Below are positions 8,193 to 15,381 of a DNA stretch of 64,000 nucleotides, piece after piece. The position numbers and the translations under genes were made by a program. The notes below the pieces were generated by a model, which searched no databases, was not told where the DNA came from, and saw only the letters and a program-made list of their open reading frames with translations. The first letter of the stretch is position 1. Each line of letters begins with the position of its first letter. Origin of the DNA: Cognatiyoonia sediminum (GTDB taxonomy: Bacteria; Pseudomonadota; Alphaproteobacteria; Rhodobacterales; Rhodobacteraceae); NCBI RefSeq assembly GCF_900129845.1, contig NZ_FQXB01000005.1:118366-182365 (forward strand), read 5' to 3'.

Positions 8193-9545
8193 ATGAGCGA
8201 ATGCTGCGGACCGGGCTATGCAAGCCCTGCGGAAGCTATCCAGTCACCCCGCGAAGAGCTGCTCTATACCATCGCCATATATACGGGGACGGGTATTCAA
8301 AAACCTGATTACTTGGCCACAGTCGACGTCGATCCGCAAAGCCCAACTTACAGCCAGGTCATTCATCGGTTAGAGATGCCGGGCATCGGAGACGAACTTC
8401 ATCACATGGGCTGGAATGCCTGTTCGTCATGCCATGACGATAGTTCGATGGCGCGTAAATATCTGATCCTTCCAGGTGTTCGGTCCAACAACCTTCACAT
8501 CGTTGATACTGCGACGGACCCACGCGCCCCGCGCCTGCACAAGGTAATCGAAGGTGCAGAGATCAAGGCAAAGGCAGATTTGTCTGGGCCTCACACAGTC
8601 CATTGTCTGGGAAGCGAAATTATCATTTCTTTCCTTGGAAATGCCAAAGGCGAAGCGCCTGGCGGATACCTTCACCTCGATAAAGATTTCAACATCGTAG
8701 GCCGTTGGGAAAACTCGATGGGCGACATCAAGTTCGGTTACGACTTTTGGTATCAGCCGCGCCACAATATAATGGTCAGCTCTGAGTGGGCGGCACCTAA
8801 TACGTTTATGCCGGGTTTCGATTTGGAAGAGGTCGGACACCTCAAGTATGGTCGTGAACTACACTTCTGGGATTTTGAGAAACGAGAGCCTATCGAGAGT
8901 TTCTATCTCGGCGAAGACGGTCTTTTGCCGTTAGAGGTCAAATTCCACCACGATCCCGATAGTACGCATGGGTTTTGCGGAGCTGCTTTATCATCAAACG
9001 TCATTCACTGGTGGAAGGGTGACGACGACAAATGGCAGTGGGAAAAAATCATCGACGTTGAAAACGAAATGCATCCGGAATGGCCGATCCCTTTGCCGGG
9101 TGTCATGTCCGCCATCCTCATTTCGATGGACGACAAATATCTCTATCTCAACAATTGGCTGCACGGCGACATGCGGCAGTACGACATCACAGACCCGCAC
9201 AATCCGGTTTTGACGGGGCAGGTCTATATGGGCGGTTTGTTGGGAAAGGCCCCCAAGGTGAATGGCGTTGAGGTTGCAGGCGGGCCACAGATGTTTCAGC
9301 TTAGTCTAGACGGCAGACGGCTTTATGTAACGACGTCGCTATTTTCGACGTGGGACAACCAATTCTACCCAGAAATTCGCACGAAGGGTGGGGTTATGGT
9401 GATGATTGATTGCGATCCTGAGAATGGTGGGATGTCCATAAATCCTGATTTCTTGGTGGACTTCGGGCAGGAACCAAATGGCCCAAGTCGATGTCACGAA
9501 TCGCGTTATCCAGGTGGTGATTGCACCAGCGATATCTGGCTATGA
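8193..9545 (+). CDS. Selenium-binding protein family, methanethiol oxidase type
   Basis: 450 aa, the usual length for SBP56/MtoX beta-propellers. It begins with Glu-Cys-Cys-Gly-Pro-Gly-Tyr-Ala and carries Ala-Cys-Ser-Ser-Cys-His-Asp-Asp near residue 80, both family signatures; His-rich sites such as His-Thr-Val-His and Lys-Phe-His-His-Asp fit the copper ligands. In characterised marine and methylotrophic bacteria this family oxidises methanethiol to formaldehyde, H2S and H2O2. No signal peptide is evident at this start. It overlaps the next gene as ATGA. The family's usual partners (SCO1/SenC, MauG) are not next to it. Confidence 0.85.
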   Translation: MSECCGPGYASPAEAIQSPREELLYTIAIYTGTGIQKPDYLATVDVDPQSPTYSQVIHRLEMPGIGDELHHMGWNACSSCHDDSSMARKYLILPGVRSNNLHIVDTATDPRAPRLHKVIEGAEIKAKADLSGPHTVHCLGSEIIISFLGNAKGEAPGGYLHLDKDFNIVGRWENSMGDIKFGYDFWYQPRHNIMVSSEWAAPNTFMPGFDLEEVGHLKYGRELHFWDFEKREPIESFYLGEDGLLPLEVKFHHDPDSTHGFCGAALSSNVIHWWKGDDDKWQWEKIIDVENEMHPEWPIPLPGVMSAILISMDDKYLYLNNWLHGDMRQYDITDPHNPVLTGQVYMGGLLGKAPKVNGVEVAGGPQMFQLSLDGRRLYVTTSLFSTWDNQFYPEIRTKGGVMVMIDCDPENGGMSINPDFLVDFGQEPNGPSRCHESRYPGGDCTSDIWL

Positions 9546-9907
9546 CGACGTTCACAGTCACAATCGCCAACCGCGCTGATGCAACTTATGAGGTAGAAGC
9601 GCGACGTCCATTGCTGGATACCCTGCGCGAGCAGGGGGTTGATTTACCATATGGCTGTAAATACGGCGGGTGCATCACATGCGCTGCGAAACTGACAGAA
9701 GGTTCAGTGGATCAGCGTCGTCAGGTCGCTTTGAATAACCGTCAAATTGACAAGGGCTATGTAGTTTTATGCGTGGCGCGTGCGACGTCAGACATCACGC
9801 TCGAAATCGGGGTTGAAAGTCATGACGCGCTCTACCGCAACCCGTTCCTCGATCCGTTGAAGCCGCATGAGTTGAAAGCGGACATCGCCACACCGAAGGA
9901 GGGGTAA
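9542..9907 (+). CDS. Plant-type [2Fe-2S] ferredoxin
   Basis: 121 aa. The cluster motif is Gly-Cys-Lys-Tyr-Gly-Gly-Cys-Ile-Thr-Cys with a later Val-Leu-Cys-Val-Ala, the C-x4-C-x2-C...C layout of plant-type ferredoxins. ATG 9542 overlaps the stop of the selenium-binding-protein gene (ATGA), so the two are coupled. The ferredoxin may supply or take electrons in the same pathway (inference). It abuts the next start with no gap. Confidence 0.88.
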   Translation: MTTFTVTIANRADATYEVEARRPLLDTLREQGVDLPYGCKYGGCITCAAKLTEGSVDQRRQVALNNRQIDKGYVVLCVARATSDITLEIGVESHDALYRNPFLDPLKPHELKADIATPKEG

Positions 9908-10372
9908 ATGCCTGAAGCCGATATAGATCGACTCTATGACTATGATCCTCATTATTTGGCGGACATCCTTAAATCCGTAAAAACAATCGCGATGGTTGGG
10001 GCGAGCGCTGACAAGACGAAGTTTAGCTACGGCGTCCTGCGTCAATTGAGCGAGATTGGTTATGATGTTCTACCGGTGAACCCGAACCCCAATTTGCATG
10101 AAATTCGAGGTCTCAAGGTCTATCACTCTTTGGATGAGATCGAGAAACCGGTCGATATGGTCGATGTCTTCCGCCCAAAGGAAGAGCTTTATGCGATCAC
10201 TGAAAAGGCCATTGAGATTGATGCAAAGGTGCTTTGGGGGCAAATCGGCGTCTATGATGACGAGGCTGCGAAACTGGCAGAGGACGCTGGTCTAAAGGTT
10301 GTTATGAACCGCTGTCCAAAGATCGAGCTGTTCCGACCGTTTTGGAAGCCTAGGTTGGATTTAGAGATCTAG
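9908..10372 (+). CDS. CoA-binding domain protein (YccU type)
   Basis: 154 aa. A Rossmann-like CoA-binding fold is shown by Ile-Ala-Met-Val-Gly-Ala-Ser-Ala-Asp near residue 30, Val-Leu-Pro-Val-Asn-Pro in the second strand, Val-Asp-Met-Val-Asp-Val-Phe-Arg and the terminal Asn-Arg-Cys-Pro-Lys. The GGAGG site lies inside the end of the ferredoxin gene. It is third in the MTO-ferredoxin-CoA-binding operon. It is similar to the CoA-binding part of succinyl-CoA synthetase but has no ligase domain. Confidence 0.85.
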   Translation: MPEADIDRLYDYDPHYLADILKSVKTIAMVGASADKTKFSYGVLRQLSEIGYDVLPVNPNPNLHEIRGLKVYHSLDEIEKPVDMVDVFRPKEELYAITEKAIEIDAKVLWGQIGVYDDEAAKLAEDAGLKVVMNRCPKIELFRPFWKPRLDLEI

Positions 10373-10379
10373 CAGTTGG

Positions 10380-11624
10380 CTAGTTCGCGTCCGCCGCGTT
10401 GCGATACCACGCGATGATCGTTTGCCTGTTCTCGGCGGTCATCGTCTCGATTGCGTTGGGCGGCGGCATGGCGTGGCTCACCCCTGCATGAATATAAATG
10501 TCTCGCGCATGACGGGCGACATCGGCCTTGGTTTCAAGAAGAACTCCTTTCGGTGCCCACAACATTGCATCGCTAAAGATTGGCTCACGGGCGTGGCACA
10601 TCGAACAGTTCCCAAGAACAACCGTATAGGCGTCGTCGAACCCCGTCGCCTCCGCAAAGCGAGTCTCATAGGGCGTCAGATCACGTGAGGAGGCTTCCTC
10701 CCATGTCTCACCACGCATCGATGCTGTAGATAGCCAAGCAATCACAATCATCAGAACAACTGTCACTGCCCACGTCCAATGGGGGCCCCTGCCGGTGCTG
10801 TGCATTGTGTTGAAATAGTGCCGGATCGTAACGCCGGTGAGGAATATCAAAGAGGCGATAATCCATGCGTTTTGCGTTCCAAACGCCAATGGGTAGTGGT
10901 TGGACAGCATCAGGAAGACAACTGGCAAAGTGAGGTAGTTGTTATGGGTCGACCTCAGTTTGGCGATCTTCCCGTATTTCGCATCCGGAACGCGCCCTGC
11001 TTTCAAATCGGCGACCACGATCCTTTGGTTCGGCATAATCACGAAAAATACGTTTGCCGTCATGATGGTTGCGGTGAAGGCACCTAAGTGCAGCAAGGCT
11101 GCGCGGCCCGTGAAGACTTGGTTGAGCCCCCAGCTCATCGCCACGATGACGACAAACAGTGCCAACATCATCGCGTTGGGATAATCCCCCAGCTTCGAGC
11201 GGCACATCAGATCATAGATAATCCAACCGACGCTGATTGAGGCAGCACTGATCAGGATACCTTGCCATAAAGCTAAATCAGCTTTGGTTGGGTCCAGCAG
11301 ATAAATCTCACCCCCGATCCAATAGATAATCGCGAGAAGGGCCGCACCGGACAGCCAAGTCGTATAGCTTTGCCATTTGTGCCAGGTCAGATGTTCAGGA
11401 AGCCGCGCGGGCGCGACCAAGTATTTTGTGGTGTGATAGAAACCGCCACCATGGACTTCCCATTCTTCGCCACTCGCACCCTCGGGCATGTCGTCGGCGG
11501 GCTTCAACATCAGATCCAAAGCGATGAAGTAAAAGGATGCGCCGATCCACGCCATCGCAGTAATGACATGCAGCCATCGGACTGAAAAACTTACCCAATC
11601 CCAAAGCACCAAAAGATCGAACAT
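10380..11624 (-). CDS. puuD: Membrane urate oxidase with C-terminal cytochrome c domain (PuuD type)
   Basis: 414 aa. The N-terminal Trp-Leu-His-Val-Ile-Thr-Ala-Met-Ala-Trp-Ile-Gly-Ala-Ser-Phe-Tyr and about eight membrane helices match the PuuD membrane domain. Near residue 340 is Cys-Ser-Met-Cys-His, a haem c site, with a possible axial Met in the later His-Ala-Met-Pro-Pro-Pro. PuuD oxidises urate to 5-hydroxyisourate and passes electrons to the respiratory chain through its own cytochrome. It is convergent with the CoA-binding gene only 7 bases away. No other purine-degradation genes are in the window. Confidence 0.88.
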   Translation of the reverse strand: MFDLLVLWDWVSFSVRWLHVITAMAWIGASFYFIALDLMLKPADDMPEGASGEEWEVHGGGFYHTTKYLVAPARLPEHLTWHKWQSYTTWLSGAALLAIIYWIGGEIYLLDPTKADLALWQGILISAASISVGWIIYDLMCRSKLGDYPNAMMLALFVVIVAMSWGLNQVFTGRAALLHLGAFTATIMTANVFFVIMPNQRIVVADLKAGRVPDAKYGKIAKLRSTHNNYLTLPVVFLMLSNHYPLAFGTQNAWIIASLIFLTGVTIRHYFNTMHSTGRGPHWTWAVTVVLMIVIAWLSTASMRGETWEEASSRDLTPYETRFAEATGFDDAYTVVLGNCSMCHAREPIFSDAMLWAPKGVLLETKADVARHARDIYIHAGVSHAMPPPNAIETMTAENRQTIIAWYRNAADAN

Positions 11625-11782
11625 AAACCCTCGCTGACGCGGCTTGTAGCTGAACTAGCCAATCACATAAGCCACCGCTAGTCCATTCGTTTGGAAGCAC
11701 TATTTGGTTTAGGTCTGTCGCGGCCTCATTGGAATCCACGGCTAGGACTATTGTTCAAGCAGCGAAACCAACAACTCGCAAT

Positions 11783-12751
11783 TTACGCTCTAGGGTTTCG
11801 CGGAATGCCGCGTTCCAATTCCGGTGTTATTGGAATGTGTTCCTGATCATCCCCTGGGGGCAAGCGAAACGGTCCCTTTTCCCAATCAGCTGCTTTCCAA
11901 GCTTCTTTCGCTTCTTCGATCCGATCCCGAGATGACGACACAAAGTTCCACCAAATATAGCGTCCTTCATTCATCGTTGCGCCGCCGAGTGTCATCAGCC
12001 GCGCGCCTTTTTCGCCCGCCGTTACTGTGATCTTGTCGCCGGGGCGAAACACCATCATTCGACCCGCTTCATATGTGTCGCCCGCAACGAGGATTGATCC
12101 TTCCGTGACATAGATGCCTCGATCTTCATGGTTGTCGGGAAGCGGAAATGAAGTTCCTGCCTCTAAATTCACATCTAGATAGAATGTCTCAGATTGCATC
12201 GTCACAGGACTCGTCTCACCATAAGCAGAGCCCAAAATTAGCTTTGCTTTCAGGCCGGTATCTTCGATCTCTGGGAGGGCGCCTTGCTTATGGTGCTCAA
12301 AGTCAGGAGCCATTTCCTCTCGATCTTCGGGCAGAGCAATCCACGTCTGAATGCCAAAGAGCTTATGGCGCGTGGCGCGGGTTTCTGCGCTGGTACGCTC
12401 TGAATGCGTAACGCCGCGACCGGCAACCATCCAGTTGACCTCACCAGGATAGATCATTTGATGAGTGCCAAGGCTATCGCGGTGCTCAAACTCGCCTTGG
12501 TAAAGGTACGTCACAGTGCCCAATCCGATATGCGGGTGTGGCCGAACGTCGATCCCGCCATCTGTGATAAATTCAGCTGGTCCCATTTGGTCGAAGAAAA
12601 TAAATGGCCCAACCATTTGTCTCTTAGGGGCCGGAAGGGCGCGTCGTACTTCAAAGCCACCCAAATCTCGTGCGCGCGGAATGATGAGTGTTTCAATCCC
12701 GTTGTCGGGCTGAAAAGGACATTTGGGGTTCTGCGTGGGATTCCAACTCAT
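11783..12751 (-). CDS. Pirin-family cupin protein
   Basis: 322 aa. The pirin signature is present: Arg-Asp-Leu-Gly-Gly-Phe-Glu-Val-Arg-Arg-Ala-Leu-Pro, Val-Gly-Pro-Phe-Ile-Phe-Phe-Asp, Asp-Val-Arg-Pro-His-Pro-His-Ile-Gly-Leu and Glu-Val-Asn-Trp-Met. The His-x-His and later His/Glu residues would bind a metal in the N-terminal cupin. Some bacterial pirins have quercetin dioxygenase activity and others are regulators; the role here is open. ATG 12751 follows AAAGGAC; a longer in-frame start at 12781 has no ribosome site. Confidence 0.88.
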   Translation of the reverse strand: MSWNPTQNPKCPFQPDNGIETLIIPRARDLGGFEVRRALPAPKRQMVGPFIFFDQMGPAEFITDGGIDVRPHPHIGLGTVTYLYQGEFEHRDSLGTHQMIYPGEVNWMVAGRGVTHSERTSAETRATRHKLFGIQTWIALPEDREEMAPDFEHHKQGALPEIEDTGLKAKLILGSAYGETSPVTMQSETFYLDVNLEAGTSFPLPDNHEDRGIYVTEGSILVAGDTYEAGRMMVFRPGDKITVTAGEKGARLMTLGGATMNEGRYIWWNFVSSSRDRIEEAKEAWKAADWEKGPFRLPPGDDQEHIPITPELERGIPRNPRA

Positions 12752-13002
12752 TGGACGTCCTTTCCGGGCGGCAGGCTGCAAGTAACGCTTGAACTATTGA
12801 GATAAGGCATCGGTAAAGGGCTTCAATCACTGGGGGAGCAATGAAGTGTGGACTACCGCGCAGTAAATGTTCTTGAATTTAGTAATGGTGTTGCGACAGG
12901 AACTTGCCGGCTAAACACAACGATGTTCTGATTTGGTTACGGCGAATACGCGCTAACTTAGAGACAGGCCCGTCGTGCTCGAACGATTGAAAGGACAAAT
13001 GA

Positions 13003-14205
13003 ATGGATTTTTCTGTGTCTCCGGAACAGGAAGCGTTGCGTTTGAGGACGCGCGAATTTGTTCGAGATGAAATTCAGCCTTTGGAAGACGATCGTGGAAA
13101 CTACGATGCGCATGAGAACATTCGACTAGATGTGTTGGAGTCTCTACGCGCGAAAGCGAAGGCCGCTGGATTGTGGGCCCCTCAAGCTCCAAAATCCCTC
13201 GGTGGCATGGGCTTGGGGGTCCAGGATTGGGCCATCATGTACGAAGAGGCCAACTATTCTATCTTCGGCCCTGCTGTCTTCAATTGTGCCGCGCCGGATG
13301 ACGGCAACATCAATGTATTGTCCAAGATCGGTACGCCAGAACAACAGGAAAAATGGCTGCAACCGCTCATAGACGGACAGGTGAGGTCGGCTATTGCTAT
13401 GACAGAGCCCGCGCCGGGCAGCGGTTCTGATCCCGCCGGGATGATGCTGACGAAAGCAGAAAAGAAGGGTGATGTTTGGGTCGTCAACGGACGTAAATGG
13501 TTTATCACGGGCGCAGGTGAAGCCAAGCACTTCATTTTGGTTGCCCGAACCTCAGACGATCCGCGTAAAGGACTATCGGCGTTTCTTTATTATGCTGATC
13601 AGCCCGGTCAGCGGATTGAGAGACGTATCCCGATCATGGGGCCGGAGGAACATGGTGGCCATTGCGAAATCGTCTACGAGGGATTGGAGATTCCCGAAGA
13701 AAACCTCCTTATGAATGTCGGTGACGGGCTGAAAGTCACGCAAATTCGATTGGGCCCTGCGCGCCTGACACACTGTATGCGGTGGCTGGGTCTGGCAAAA
13801 CGTTCGATGGCGATCGCTGCGGATTACACAGCAAATCGGATCGGCTTTGGGGTTCGGCTTGCAGATCGGGAATCCGTTCAGATCAAAATGGGCGAACTGG
13901 CGCATGACATTCAGATCGGTAAGCTCTTGGTCATGCACGCGGCTTGGAAGCTGGATCAGGGCGATTTCGCACGCAAAGAAATTTCCTCGGCGAAGGTTCA
14001 CGTCGCCAATACGTTGCACAAGGCTGTTGATACCGCGATCCAATTGAACGGGGCGCGGGGATATTCCAAAGATACCATTCTGGAGTGGATTTATCGTTAT
14101 GCTCGGCAGGCGCGATTGGTCGACGGCGCAGATGAGGTGCACAAGATGATTTTATCGCAAACCTATCAGAATTCTGGAATTGAATTCTGGGATTGGGGCG
14201 TTTGA
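13003..14205 (+). CDS. Acyl-CoA dehydrogenase family, ACAD11/LvaC-like
   Basis: 400 aa, full length. Family marks include Ala-Ile-Ala-Met-Thr-Glu-Pro-Ala-Pro-Gly-Ser-Gly-Ser-Asp (flavin loop), Trp-Phe-Ile-Thr-Gly-Ala-Gly and a C-terminal Gly-Ala-Arg-Gly-Tyr-Ser segment. The Arg-Tyr-Ala-Arg-Gln-Ala-Arg-Leu-Val-Asp-Gly-Ala-Asp-Glu-Val-His stretch is typical of the ACAD10/11 branch. The gene ends inside the start region of an APH-type kinase. In levulinate degradation (LvaA with an ACAD) and in mammalian ACAD10/11, a kinase phosphorylates a 4-hydroxyacyl-CoA and the ACAD-like enzyme removes the phosphate. The same job is inferred here. Confidence 0.85.
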   Translation: MDFSVSPEQEALRLRTREFVRDEIQPLEDDRGNYDAHENIRLDVLESLRAKAKAAGLWAPQAPKSLGGMGLGVQDWAIMYEEANYSIFGPAVFNCAAPDDGNINVLSKIGTPEQQEKWLQPLIDGQVRSAIAMTEPAPGSGSDPAGMMLTKAEKKGDVWVVNGRKWFITGAGEAKHFILVARTSDDPRKGLSAFLYYADQPGQRIERRIPIMGPEEHGGHCEIVYEGLEIPEENLLMNVGDGLKVTQIRLGPARLTHCMRWLGLAKRSMAIAADYTANRIGFGVRLADRESVQIKMGELAHDIQIGKLLVMHAAWKLDQGDFARKEISSAKVHVANTLHKAVDTAIQLNGARGYSKDTILEWIYRYARQARLVDGADEVHKMILSQTYQNSGIEFWDWGV

Positions 14206-15211
14206 CGTGTTGGCGGCGCCAGATTTAGAAGCATATCTGGTCAAAAAAATCGTAGGCTTCCAGGGGCCTACCGAGATTGAGGCCTTTGCCTCTGGTCAGT
14301 CAAATCCAACATATTTGATAACGACTCCTGACAAAAAATACGTTCTGAGGAAAAAGCCGGAAGGAGTTTTGTTAAAATCGGCCCATGCGGTGGATCGGGA
14401 GTATCGCGTTCAAAGGGCGCTTTGGGACAGCAATGTCCCGGTCGTGCGGATGCTGCACCTATGCGAAGACCCAAGCGTTTTGGGCACAGCATTCTATGTG
14501 ATGGAACATGCCGAAGGGCGCATTTTCTGGGATCCAGCCCTTCCAGAGCTTGCGCCTGACGAGCGACAAGAAGTCTACGCGGAAATGGCCCGCGTCCTTG
14601 CGGAGATTCACTCAGTGGACTTGCACACTTCGGGGTTAGTGAGTTTTGGGCGCGCAGACGGATACTATTCCCGTCAGCTCAAGTTGTGGACCACTCAATA
14701 CGAAGCTTCCCGAACCGAAGATTTGCCGGAAATGGACGGTCTTAGATATTGGCTGGAAGAGAATTTGCCATCGGACAGCGGGCAGGTTTCACTGGTACAC
14801 GGGGACTATCGTATCGATAACCTCATGTTTGCGCCGGACAGTCTAAAAATCATCGCCGTTTTCGATTGGGAGCTTTCGACACTGGGTGATCCTTTGGCCG
14901 ACCTTGCCTACCAAGTCATGCAAAGAGCGATGGGACGAGATTGGTATCTGCGCGGTTTGGAAGGGTTAGATGTTGAGACGCTCGGTATTCCGTCCGAGGC
15001 GCGATATGTGGACGCCTATTGTAAATCTCGAGGTATCAATGAAATCGAACATTGGAACTTTGCTAAGGTTTTTGCTTTCTATCGGTTCGCGGCGATCTGC
15101 CAGGGTGTCAAAAAGCGAGGTCTCGATGGAAATGCAGCGAGCCCGGATGCGGCACGTGTTGGAGCCATGGCCGCACCGCTCGCGCGTTTGGGCTATCGAT
15201 TGGTCTGCTAA
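14180..15211 (+). CDS. APH-type phosphotransferase, 4-hydroxyacyl-CoA kinase-like
   Basis: 343 aa. The kinase motifs are Leu-Val-His-Gly-Asp-Tyr-Arg-Ile-Asp-Asn-Leu (catalytic HGD...N) and Val-Phe-Asp-Trp-Glu-Leu-Ser (metal-binding Asp), with an N-terminal Gly-Gln-Ser-Asn-Pro-Thr-Tyr phosphate loop. These group it with LvaA and the kinase half of ACAD11 rather than with antibiotic kinases. ATG 14180 overlaps the acyl-CoA dehydrogenase by 26 bases; a GTG at 14207, just after that gene's stop, is an equally possible start. The two proteins together match the eukaryotic fused protein. Confidence 0.82.
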   Translation: MNSGIGAFDVLAAPDLEAYLVKKIVGFQGPTEIEAFASGQSNPTYLITTPDKKYVLRKKPEGVLLKSAHAVDREYRVQRALWDSNVPVVRMLHLCEDPSVLGTAFYVMEHAEGRIFWDPALPELAPDERQEVYAEMARVLAEIHSVDLHTSGLVSFGRADGYYSRQLKLWTTQYEASRTEDLPEMDGLRYWLEENLPSDSGQVSLVHGDYRIDNLMFAPDSLKIIAVFDWELSTLGDPLADLAYQVMQRAMGRDWYLRGLEGLDVETLGIPSEARYVDAYCKSRGINEIEHWNFAKVFAFYRFAAICQGVKKRGLDGNAASPDAARVGAMAAPLARLGYRLVC

Positions 15212-15381
15212 CCCAACGCGTTGATGTTGCTAGGTAAACGTAGGTCTCGCCAGTTCTCCATCATGCGAAGCTATCGGATTATCTCCCATTAACGTTCCCA
15301 AGGTCTGACTTAATTTCGCCATCAGATGGCCTTGAGTAGCTTCAATACTCCCCAGAGTTGGGGAAATTAAAGCTGCTCAGA

